The notes beneath the pieces were generated by a model. It had not been told where the DNA came from. It searched no databases and was given only the letters and a program-made list of their open reading frames with translations. From positions 1 through 5,705 of the forward strand of contig CAMFKK010000184.1 in NCBI GenBank assembly GCA_945957225.1: a DNA stretch of 5,705 nucleotides, read 5' to 3'. The stretch comes from an uncultured Sphingobacteriia bacterium. GTDB taxonomy: Bacteria > Bacteroidota > Bacteroidia > Chitinophagales > Chitinophagaceae. Position numbers and translations under genes: made by a program. Within the stretch, counting starts at the first letter, position 1. Every line of letters begins with the position of its first letter. Positions 1 through 5,673 of this stretch are shown here, in pieces.

Positions 1-110
1 CTTGCAGACTGAATGGCTTTTTTCTCAGCTTCAGTTTTAGTTTGGGCCAATGACATTGTTGCAAAAGCCGTAAAAGCGGTAATAGTCAGGATTAATTTCT
101 TATCTAGCAT
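1..110 (-). CDS. Exported protein of unknown function, N-terminal fragment (runs off the left edge)
   Basis: Reading leftwards from the ATG at 110-108, an open frame of 36 codons continues past the window edge. It was found by direct translation. The N-terminus begins MLDKKLILTITAFTAFATMS and continues LAQTKTEAEKKAIQSA. This is a classic Sec signal peptide: two lysines at positions 4-5, a hydrophobic stretch of about 14 residues, and a likely signal peptidase I cleavage after the Ala of the LAQ motif near residue 22. There is no lipobox cysteine, so a soluble periplasmic or outer-membrane-destined protein is expected. What follows is charged and Ala/Lys/Glu-rich, which is too little to name a family. 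It lies 52 bases downstream of the DUF1684 gene on the same strand and may be cotranscribed with it. No Shine-Dalgarno sequence precedes the ATG. The signal peptide call is firm; the function is unknown. Confidence 0.72.
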   Translation of the reverse strand, partial: MLDKKLILTITAFTAFATMSLAQTKTEAEKKAIQSA

Positions 111-162
111 AACTTGAATTATGCCAAAAATTAAGAAGATTTTCCCATATGGCGCTATCAAA

Positions 163-1062
163 CTATTTGAGTAGTTCAGGATGGAATTTCTTTTCTCCAA
201 TTTTAAGTGCAATGGGTAAGATATTTTGCTTGGGTGGTAAAGGACAGGTTGCATACACCGTAAAAGCACAGGGTGGATTAAAAGCCTTATTAAAATCTAT
301 AACCGTATGCCCAGTAGCGTCTGGTTTTGGCACATACATAAACCTTCCTGTTGGATAGGTTTCTATTTCATTGGTGGCGTCTCCAAAAATGACAAACAGG
401 TCATCACCTCCTTCATCCAATGCATCTAATTGATAAGTAACACCATCAATTTTAAAAACCAATCTACCCGGAGTTTCCTGTGCCGTTGTTTGGCCCAGCA
501 CATTGGTGATCATTAATTTGTTGGAAACGGGTTTCTCCAAGACCGCATCCACACGGTATTTGGCATTAATGGGATAATAAGGGATAGATTTAAATTTTTT
601 CAAGGCAGGCGCATTTAGATCGCGCAAGCGAATGCCTATTTTTTCTTCTCTTTTTATCAGGTTCCAACGCAGAGATCCCAAGCTAATTTGAGGTGCTTGT
701 TTCTCTGTTGCTGAAAACAAAATAGCTTCCTGAATCAGGCTATCATTCATCTTGGTTGCAACAGCTTTTTGAGAAACCCAATTTACAGTTCCGTTTTCCC
801 AATTAAAAGTACCAGCTTGATCGGGCATGTCTTTGTGTTGAAAAATAATCTGATTGCTGAAAGCAGACCCAAATTTGTTTTTACCCGGGCTTAACCAAAG
901 CAGCCCCACCAAATTCACCCAACCATTGGGTGCTTTTAAATCCTGAATTCTTTTTTGATGCCAAGCCACAATGCTATCCTGATAAGTTGGGGGAGTTTGC
1001 GCTTGCATCATTTTGGGCATGATCAGCACCAAGAAAAGACTATATCTAATAAAGCGTTTCAT
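163..1062 (-). CDS. Secreted DUF1684 family protein
   Basis: This 299-residue protein of unknown biochemical function belongs to the DUF1684 family, recognised from its motif order. Residues 1-22 form a signal peptide (MKRFIRYSLFLVLIMPKMMQ, then AQ) with no lipobox, so it should act in the cell envelope. Family hallmarks follow: W34 and R38, then GWVNLVGLLWLSPGKNKFGS at about 47-66; an IRLRDLNAP segment mid-protein; YYPINAKYRV; PGRLVFKIDG; then FVIFGDATNEIETYPTGR ending near 240. The signature C-terminus, about 256-278, reads DFNKAFNPPCAF and then YATCPLPPKQN. Two cysteines there, C265 and C273, could form a disulfide or bind a ligand, but that is inference. The length is normal for a full member and the frame is intact. 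The gene lies 65 bases after gntK on the same strand and has a promoter-like sequence of its own, so membership in the gluconate operon is uncertain. Family assignment is strong; no function is claimed. Confidence 0.88.
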   Translation of the reverse strand: MKRFIRYSLFLVLIMPKMMQAQTPPTYQDSIVAWHQKRIQDLKAPNGWVNLVGLLWLSPGKNKFGSAFSNQIIFQHKDMPDQAGTFNWENGTVNWVSQKAVATKMNDSLIQEAILFSATEKQAPQISLGSLRWNLIKREEKIGIRLRDLNAPALKKFKSIPYYPINAKYRVDAVLEKPVSNKLMITNVLGQTTAQETPGRLVFKIDGVTYQLDALDEGGDDLFVIFGDATNEIETYPTGRFMYVPKPDATGHTVIDFNKAFNPPCAFTVYATCPLPPKQNILPIALKIGEKKFHPELLK

Positions 1063-1079
1063 AAGATTTAATTGGGTGG

Positions 1080-1109
1080 CAAAATAAGGGAAAAAAATTA
1101 GTACACCAA
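1080..1109 (-). promoter_or_regulatory. Putative Bacteroidota-type promoter for the DUF1684 gene
   Basis: Read leftwards, the gap between gntK and the DUF1684 gene contains TTG (1109-1107), exactly 19 bases, and then TTATTTTG (1087-1080). This matches the Bacteroidota housekeeping pattern TTG-N19-21-TAnnTTTG with one mismatch in the -7 box. It would give a leader of about 10-15 bases before the ATG at 1062. It suggests that the DUF1684 gene can be transcribed independently of gnd-gntK. The match is by eye only; AT-rich gaps give such hits by chance. Confidence 0.42.
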
Positions 1110-1127
1110 TTCAATAGGATAAAGACA

Positions 1128-2564
1128 CTACATCAGGGGAACCATGGAGTTACTCAATTGCACAAAGCGTTTAAATGCATTTTGGTAAGATGCTGCAACT
1201 GTAGAATTGGGTTCAATGACCTGGTTGGTTGGTACTGGCAACTTAATGCTAGAAAATGCTGATGCTAATCCTAACAACAAGGCGCCTCTTGCCGATGCGT
1301 CTCCATCCTCATTGATCATTACAGGTAATTGAAACAGGTCTGCCAGCATTTGCAACCAAAATTTATTCTGGATAAACCCACCGCTGGCCATGATTTTTTT
1401 GGGTTGTCCTTGCAATGGCAGGGACAGTGCAATGGCATAGAGATTAAAGACAACCGCTTCCATGGCTGCTCGTACTAAGTGAGCCTGACCATGCTGGGGA
1501 CCCATACCAAAAAACACTGCTTTAGCGTCTTCCTTCCAAATAGGGGCCCGCTCTCCAGAGAGATAAGGCAGGATGGTTAATCCATCAGATCCTATAGGTA
1601 TTGCTTCTGCTTGTTCAAAAAAATCCTTGGTGTTAGTATGGCTTTGAAACAGTTTTGTTTGCATCCATTCCAATAATTGCGCACCATTATTGGAAGCCCC
1701 ACCAACTAGGAATTGACCATGGGTAATGGGATAAGAAAAGCTGCTCATCTGCTGATCCAAATGCATTTGGTCTTGGATAATTCTAACCGCCGCACTAGTA
1801 CCAATGGTAATGGCAAGGGTATTGGCATCTAATGCTCCTGAACCAAGATTGGCCATGGCCCCATCGCTGGAACCCAATACAATCTTTGTAGCTGCACTCA
1901 ATGAAAACGGATTCCCTTCTACTACTGGCAAGATGGTTTGGGCGTCTTTGATTTCAGGCAATTGCTGGCGCGATATGCCTGCCATGTTTAGTGCTTCCTG
2001 ATTCCAGTCAAGGTTATGAATATCTAAGAAACCCATAGCTGCAGCAACTGCATGATCTACTACCCAACCGCCTGTTAACTGAAATAAGATATATTCTTTG
2101 ATGCCCACAAACTTGCGTGCTTCCTGAAATATTTGTGATTGATTTTCTTGGAGCCATTTGATTTTACAAAGGGGCAACATGGCGTGCATGGGCACAGCAG
2201 ATCTTTGATACCAGTCTTGTATGGTTGCAGTATTTCTAAAATCCTGTGCAATAGCAGCTGCGCGATTGTCAGACCAAATGATGGATTTTGTAAGGGCATG
2301 ACCACTGCCGTCTACTGCCAATAAACTATGCATGGCCGTACTAAAACTGATGAGCGCTGGAGAAGCATTCAAAGATTGGCTTAATGATTCCAAACAATAT
2401 TGTACCGCTGCTAGAACCATGTCTGCATCTTGTTCTGCCATACCATGATCATCATGCAGGGTGTCATAGGCTTTTTGTACTTTGGCAATCACTAGACCAT
2501 CTGCATTAACTGCAAGGGCCTTGGTTGAACCTGTGCCAATATCTATTCCTACAAAATACTGCAT
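1128..2564 (-). CDS. gntK: Gluconate kinase (gluconokinase), FGGY family
   Basis: Cytosolic ATP-dependent kinase converting D-gluconate to 6-phosphogluconate, the substrate of the enzyme encoded just upstream. The FGGY fold is complete at 478 residues. The N-terminal phosphate-binding motif is GIDIGTGSTK (6-15). SFSTAMHSLLAVDG (73-86) and IIWSDNRA (95-102) closely resemble the B. subtilis GntK versions and separate it from xylulose and glycerol kinases. GIKEYILFQLTG lies at 154-165. GSSDGAMANLG (231-241) carries the likely catalytic base D234, followed by the second phosphate motif ITIGTSAA (252-259). Further on are VGGASNNGAQLLEW, LSGERAPIW, and a C-terminal SGGF adenine-site motif. I place the start at the ATG at 2564; a TTG two codons upstream (2570) is also in frame, but ATG starts exactly at the conserved N-terminus. 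Only 9 bases separate it from the gnd stop, so the two are almost certainly cotranscribed. Substrate gluconate is inferred from sequence resemblance and from the gnd pairing. Confidence 0.92.
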   Translation of the reverse strand: MQYFVGIDIGTGSTKALAVNADGLVIAKVQKAYDTLHDDHGMAEQDADMVLAAVQYCLESLSQSLNASPALISFSTAMHSLLAVDGSGHALTKSIIWSDNRAAAIAQDFRNTATIQDWYQRSAVPMHAMLPLCKIKWLQENQSQIFQEARKFVGIKEYILFQLTGGWVVDHAVAAAMGFLDIHNLDWNQEALNMAGISRQQLPEIKDAQTILPVVEGNPFSLSAATKIVLGSSDGAMANLGSGALDANTLAITIGTSAAVRIIQDQMHLDQQMSSFSYPITHGQFLVGGASNNGAQLLEWMQTKLFQSHTNTKDFFEQAEAIPIGSDGLTILPYLSGERAPIWKEDAKAVFFGMGPQHGQAHLVRAAMEAVVFNLYAIALSLPLQGQPKKIMASGGFIQNKFWLQMLADLFQLPVMINEDGDASARGALLLGLASAFSSIKLPVPTNQVIEPNSTVAASYQNAFKRFVQLSNSMVPLM

Positions 2565-2573
2565 GGTCAAAAA

Positions 2574-3476
2574 TTAGTCGTTTGCTTTTACCACTGCGTG
2601 ACCACCAAATTCATTTCTAAGTGCGGCTACAACCTTACCCGAAAAAGTATTTTCCATTTGAGAGCGGTAACGCATCATCAAAGAAAGTGCAATAACTGGT
2701 GTTGGCACGCCTAGATCAAGTGCCGTATCCAGCGTCCACTTGCCTTCTCCAGAGCTATGCATTACCCCTTTAATAGCATCTAGTTCTGGGTCTTTCTTAA
2801 AGGCATTTTCAGTGAGCTCCATTAACCAACCCCTGATCACGGATCCATTGTTGAATAGATGCGATAATGCGGCAAAATCATATTTGTAATCAGAACGCTG
2901 CAAGACTTCAAATCCTTCAGCTATGGATTGCATCATCCCGTATTCAATACCGTTATGAATCATTTTGGCAAAATGGCCACTGCCTGATGGGCCTGTATAC
3001 AAAGAGCCTCCCTCAACAGAAATGGCGTCTAGTATGGGTTTTACAACTTGATAGGCTGCTGGGTCTCCCCCAATCATGGTACAGGCACCTTGCAAAGCAC
3101 CACTGGTACCTCCACTGGTGCCACAGTCTAAATAATCAATACCCATTGGACTCAATGCTTCCTGTCTGCGAATACTGTCTTTATAAAAGGAATTACCCCC
3201 ATCAATCAAGATGGCCCCTTTTTGCAAGTGAGGGTGCAGGTTTTCCAAAACCTGATCCACTATGGGACCTGCAGGTACCATGAGCCAAATAATTTGTTTT
3301 CCGGAAAAGCCTATACACAATGCTTCTAGATTGGCAGCAGGCATCATTCCAGCGGCTCCGGCTTTTTGAACAGCACTGCTGTCTTGGTCAAAAGCAATGA
3401 CTTCATGACCTTTTGACAATAGGTTTAACCCAAGGTTGAACCCCATTTTTCCCAATCCTATTACAGCTATTTGCAT
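2574..3476 (-). CDS. gnd: 6-phosphogluconate dehydrogenase, decarboxylating, short form, probably NAD-dependent
   Basis: Cytosolic enzyme that oxidatively decarboxylates 6-phosphogluconate to ribulose 5-phosphate and CO2. At 300 residues it is the short bacterial form (GndA/YqeC type), lacking the long C-terminal region of the roughly 470-residue E. coli Gnd. The Rossmann motif GLGKMG is at 7-12. The second strand ends FDQD, with D30 where NADP enzymes carry an Asn-Arg-Thr motif, which suggests NAD preference. IDGGNS (91-96) and the substrate loop CGTSGGTSGA (118-127) precede the active site GHFAKMIHNGIEYG (167-180), with K171 as expected general base and E178 as general acid, spaced seven apart as in characterised 6PGDHs. 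The C-terminal SSGEGKWT and RNEFGGHAV motifs complete it. It is the first gene of a tight pair with gntK. The ATG start lies three residues before the first beta strand and has no Shine-Dalgarno. Family assignment is very secure; cofactor choice is inference. Confidence 0.95.
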   Translation of the reverse strand: MQIAVIGLGKMGFNLGLNLLSKGHEVIAFDQDSSAVQKAGAAGMMPAANLEALCIGFSGKQIIWLMVPAGPIVDQVLENLHPHLQKGAILIDGGNSFYKDSIRRQEALSPMGIDYLDCGTSGGTSGALQGACTMIGGDPAAYQVVKPILDAISVEGGSLYTGPSGSGHFAKMIHNGIEYGMMQSIAEGFEVLQRSDYKYDFAALSHLFNNGSVIRGWLMELTENAFKKDPELDAIKGVMHSSGEGKWTLDTALDLGVPTPVIALSLMMRYRSQMENTFSGKVVAALRNEFGGHAVVKAND

Positions 3477-3496
3477 TTATAGTAGTTGAATTTGAA

Positions 3497-3504
3497 CAAA
3501 GACA
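3497..3504 (-). promoter_or_regulatory. Possible -7 promoter box for gnd-gntK
   Basis: Read leftwards, the gap upstream of gnd contains TGTCTTTG (3504-3497), a one-mismatch match to the Bacteroidota -7 element TAnnTTTG, about 20 bases before the gnd ATG. Nineteen bases further upstream there is only a T-run and no clean TTG, so the -33 element is poor. It is the best candidate in the divergent region for driving the gluconate genes. No recognisable GntR-type operator palindrome was seen. Confidence 0.25.
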
Positions 3505-3544
3505 ATTGAAACTTAAAACTAATAAAAATAAAGGGCATTCCTTT

Positions 3545-3586
3545 GGAGGGTTCATGGTCAGATGTTTTAATTTTATTGCATCATGA
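3545..3586 (+). promoter_or_regulatory. Possible ten-codon leader ORF with Shine-Dalgarno, overlapping the next start as ATGA
   Basis: GGAGG at 3545-3549 sits four bases ahead of an ATG at 3554. That ATG opens a short frame encoding MVRCFNFIAS and stops at TGA 3584-3586. Its stop overlaps the ATG of the 156-residue gene (3583-3585) in the form ATGA, the usual arrangement for translational coupling. The downstream ATG itself has no Shine-Dalgarno and no in-frame upstream alternative before a stop at 3568-3570. The arrangement is seen directly. That it is translated, or controls the next gene, is inference; a ten-codon frame can easily arise by chance. Confidence 0.3.
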
Positions 3587-4053
3587 AAGCGGCCAGTATA
3601 CAGGAGATTAAAACAGAACTACAGGCAACCAATCTAGTCAAACTTAGAGAACTCTGTTTGCAATTAGCCAAGTTTAAAAAAGAGAACAAGGAATTGCTCA
3701 CTTATTTGTTGTTTGAATCCCATGATCAAGAAAGCTATATCAATGAGGTAAAGGAAGAAATTAACGAAGGATTTTTAGAACTACCCAAGGCCAATATTTA
3801 TCTGACCAAAAAAGCTTTGCGCAAGATTTTGCGCATTGCCGGAAAGCATATCAAGTATATGGCTAGCAAACAGGGTGAGGCCCAAGTGCTCTTGCATTTC
3901 TGCCAAAAATTAAAAGCATCAGGTATAGCCTATCACAAATATCCTGTCTTGAACAACCTCTATCAAATGCAGTTGAAAAAAGTAAACAAAGCCATTGAAG
4001 GTATGCATGAAGATGAGCAGTATGATTATGTAAAAGAGATGGCGGCGCTTTAA
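3583..4053 (+). CDS. Conserved-looking hypothetical helical protein, 156 residues
   Basis: I do not recognise a characterised family. It may be one of the small DUF-type proteins found in Bacteroidota (DUF6155-like was considered, without proof). The protein appears soluble and almost entirely alpha-helical, with no signal peptide or membrane segment. Residues 5-46 form amphipathic helices rich in Leu, Lys and Glu, including KLRELCLQLAKFKKENKELL. Residues 50-66 are acidic (NEVKEEINEGFLEL). Residues 73-97 are strongly basic (YLTKKALRKILRIAGKHIKY), a possible nucleic-acid or partner contact surface. A tyrosine-rich segment then ends in the acidic tail HEDEQYDYVKEM. The two cysteines, C25 and C106, are not arranged as a metal site. 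It is divergent from gnd, and its stop lies 22 bases from the stop of the convergent NA37 gene. Coding character is good: an intact frame, with biased and ordered composition. Confidence in the gene is high; no function is offered. Confidence 0.82.
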   Translation: MKAASIQEIKTELQATNLVKLRELCLQLAKFKKENKELLTYLLFESHDQESYINEVKEEINEGFLELPKANIYLTKKALRKILRIAGKHIKYMASKQGEAQVLLHFCQKLKASGIAYHKYPVLNNLYQMQLKKVNKAIEGMHEDEQYDYVKEMAAL

Positions 4054-4075
4054 TCAAAGACCATCGCGCCAGCTG

Positions 4076-5122
4076 TTAAGACTCTTCATCAAAATAAAGT
4101 TTGTAAAAATGCTTGCCGCTAAACTCGTCAAAACCCTTTTCTATCAAGTCTTTTCGACCATGGATATAAACATGAAAATTCTTGTCCAGTTTCAGGATGC
4201 TCTTGAATACCCGTTCCTGTTTTTTCACGGCTTTTAAGTGAATGTCAAACTCGTCATCAATATTTACCTGACGCGCAATCTCATAAGTCTGCTTATACTG
4301 GGTAAATGTTTCAATCATTTCTGGGTGGTGCAAGACTTCTTCTGCAAACTCTTCCATTTTAAATGACTCTTTGTTTTTAAAATAGTCCATACTCCTATTG
4401 AGCAAGTCTATTTGGTCAGATTTGTTGACCTCAAATTTTTCTTGGAGCTCATTACTAATAAACAATTTACACATACCCATGGCCGCATCGGTATGATAAT
4501 AACTATTGGCACTGGGGGTAACCTGCAAAAAGTCCTTGATCCAATACTGGGCATCTTGTTGTTTGTTGGTATTGTCTACCACACAAACCACATAACCTTC
4601 AGACTGGTTTTTTCTAAAAATCAAACAACCCTTGTCCAGTTTATTAATATTCACCCCGTCTTCGGCAATCACTTCCCAACTCTGCCCATGGGGAAATACT
4701 TTTAAGAAAGTCTCTTTGGATTCACTCTTAAAAATACCAATGGCGTCTATATATTCCGTACCAAAGGGAACATTGCTAAAATGCGCCAGGTACATTTCTC
4801 CTTCCTTGACCTTGGTATGGGTGCTCTTGCTATAAAGAAACTGCGCCAAGAGGGCGGATTGCTTGGAAAATAGCTTGGGATCTTCAAAAAGGGTTTTTAC
4901 GTATTGGTAGACTTCATTGAGGTCCAAAGAGCTAATATGTGTAAAATGGTACTGTTCCTGCTCATTAAATGCTCCCAAAAAATACTTGGTTAACAAACCC
5001 TGCACTATGGAATCATTGAGGGTCAAGGAGTTGGCAGAAAGGCCCAAAGCCTCGCCCCTGCTTGGATTTCCCACTTTGTGAACTATCACCTGATTAAGTT
5101 GAACGCTGTCTATTCCTGTCAT
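4076..5122 (-). CDS. Nucleoid-associated protein, NA37 family (NdpA/YejK-related)
   Basis: Cytosolic nucleoid-associated protein of the NA37 family. The distant E. coli member YejK is associated with the nucleoid and has been reported to interact with topoisomerase IV. The sequence matches the Bacteroidota branch of about 340-350 residues. Numbered from the start chosen here, the N-terminus is MTGIDSVQLNQVIVHKVGNP; the central AQYW and KDFL motifs lie at 191-199, with YYHT at 208-211. The C-terminus carries KLDKNFHVYIHGRKDLIEKG and then SGKHFYKLYFDEE. No membrane segment or signal peptide is present. I chose the ATG at 5122 (348 residues) because family members typically begin just before the VHKVGN motif. 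An in-frame ATG at 5164 adds 14 residues and has CAAAGG ten bases ahead, so it remains a real alternative. The gene converges on the 156-residue gene and diverges from the 116-residue gene. Family call is strong; its DNA or topoisomerase role in this organism is inferred from a distant homologue. Confidence 0.88.
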   Translation of the reverse strand: MTGIDSVQLNQVIVHKVGNPSRGEALGLSANSLTLNDSIVQGLLTKYFLGAFNEQEQYHFTHISSLDLNEVYQYVKTLFEDPKLFSKQSALLAQFLYSKSTHTKVKEGEMYLAHFSNVPFGTEYIDAIGIFKSESKETFLKVFPHGQSWEVIAEDGVNINKLDKGCLIFRKNQSEGYVVCVVDNTNKQQDAQYWIKDFLQVTPSANSYYHTDAAMGMCKLFISNELQEKFEVNKSDQIDLLNRSMDYFKNKESFKMEEFAEEVLHHPEMIETFTQYKQTYEIARQVNIDDEFDIHLKAVKKQERVFKSILKLDKNFHVYIHGRKDLIEKGFDEFSGKHFYKLYFDEES

Positions 5123-5200
5123 GATGCAGCGAAGATATTTAAAGGAAATTCGTTTTTCGGCCATAAATAGCGCACCTTTGTAATATTATTCACTGGCCCA

Positions 5201-5211
5201 CCCAAATTGGG
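5201..5211. repeat. Perfect inverted repeat CCCAA-A-TTGGG in the divergent intergenic region
   Basis: The 11-base palindrome has five-base arms around a single A. It lies 33 bases before the ATG of the 116-residue gene and 78 bases before the chosen start of the NA37 gene (36 before the alternative start). Its position between two divergent genes would suit an operator, but the arms are short and no matching second copy was seen, so it may be chance. Confidence 0.22.
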
Positions 5212-5244
5212 ACTGCATTTTATCTTCAAAACCATTATTCCATT

Positions 5245-5595
5245 ATGTACACCCAGATTTGGAGCAAATACCTGCCGATTATCAAAATTTTGTTGAAGCG
5301 TTCTGCTAATGGTAACCAAACCTTAGACCTGAATCGTATTGATTTTGAACGTGCTGGAAGCGGACGTAAAGCAGGGTATAAGTTTCTAATTGAACTTAAT
5401 AGTGGCAGAACCGTGAATGTGTTGAGTGGAATTCCGTTAGCAAAAGACCTAGCCGATGTACTAGTAGCTGATGCCGGTATTCGTGAAATCCTGAACAAGG
5501 GTAATTATGAAGTAGCCTTAAATACCCGTTTCCAACTCAGCATCAAGAATGTGACACCTGCGGACCATGTTCCTGCTGAAACTAAAGAAGATTAA
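5245..5595 (+). CDS. Uncharacterised small protein, 116 residues, Bacteroidota-type
   Basis: I do not recognise a characterised family, though the sequence has the look of a conserved Bacteroidota hypothetical. Residues 1-20 are helical, hydrophobic and basic (MYTQIWSKYLPIIKILLKRS). They are too charged for a secretion signal and too short for a confident membrane anchor. The core runs LDLNRIDFERAGSGRKAGYKF (27-47), a Gly/Arg/Lys-rich turn flanked by predicted strands. IELNSGRTVNVLSG (49-62) looks like a beta hairpin. PLAKDLADVLVADAGIREIL (64-83) is an amphipathic helix, followed by a strand at 88-101 (YEVALNTRFQLSIK) and an acidic, disordered-looking tail. The protein is probably cytosolic. 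The ATG is the first in frame after the stop at 5164-5166, and no Shine-Dalgarno is present. The gene is divergent from the NA37 gene and followed within 20 bases by a strong terminator, so it is probably monocistronic at its 3' end. The gene is well supported; the function is unknown. Confidence 0.82.
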   Translation: MYTQIWSKYLPIIKILLKRSANGNQTLDLNRIDFERAGSGRKAGYKFLIELNSGRTVNVLSGIPLAKDLADVLVADAGIREILNKGNYEVALNTRFQLSIKNVTPADHVPAETKED

Positions 5596-5615
5596 TCTTT
5601 GGATTTAATTAAACG

Positions 5616-5648
5616 AAAAGTCCCAATTCAATGAATCGGGACTTTTTT
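5616..5648 (+). terminator. Intrinsic (rho-independent) terminator after the 116-residue gene
   Basis: AAAAGTCCC (5616-5624) pairs perfectly with GGGACTTTT (5638-5646), giving nine base pairs. After one A-C mismatch, ATTC pairs with GAAT over a three-base loop, extending the hairpin. A run of six T follows at 5643-5648, partly used in the stem. The structure starts 20 bases after the stop codon. The A-run on the 5' side means the same hairpin could also stop leftward transcription entering from beyond the window. Confidence 0.88.
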
Positions 5649-5673
5649 ATGGGGCAGCTGATGCAAACTTAGA

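Noticed and set aside
145..152. The palindrome CCATATGG just downstream of the DUF1684 stop
   Set aside because: Eight bases is too short to call an operator, there is no second copy, and it lacks the stem length and T-run of a terminator.
149..358. A 69-codon frame on the + strand, opposite the end of the DUF1684 gene
   Set aside because: It is antisense to the conserved C-terminal signature of DUF1684 and has no recognisable features or ribosome-binding sequence.
2867..3283. A 138-codon open frame on the + strand, opposite gnd
   Set aside because: It is entirely antisense to the strongly conserved gnd catalytic region, and its product is rich in Trp, His, Cys and Gln with no sensible domain pattern, as expected of a shadow frame.
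3406..3555. A leftward frame of about 49 codons starting at 3555 with a signal-peptide-like beginning (MNPPKECPLFLLVLSFNCLC)
   Set aside because: It runs through the gnd promoter region and overlaps the gnd N-terminus in another frame. The hydrophobic stretch comes from the T-rich leader, so it is most likely fortuitous.
5235..5498. An 87-codon leftward frame opposite the 116-residue gene
   Set aside because: It is antisense to a better-supported gene that has a proper terminator, and its Arg/Ser/Leu-rich composition is typical of a shadow frame.
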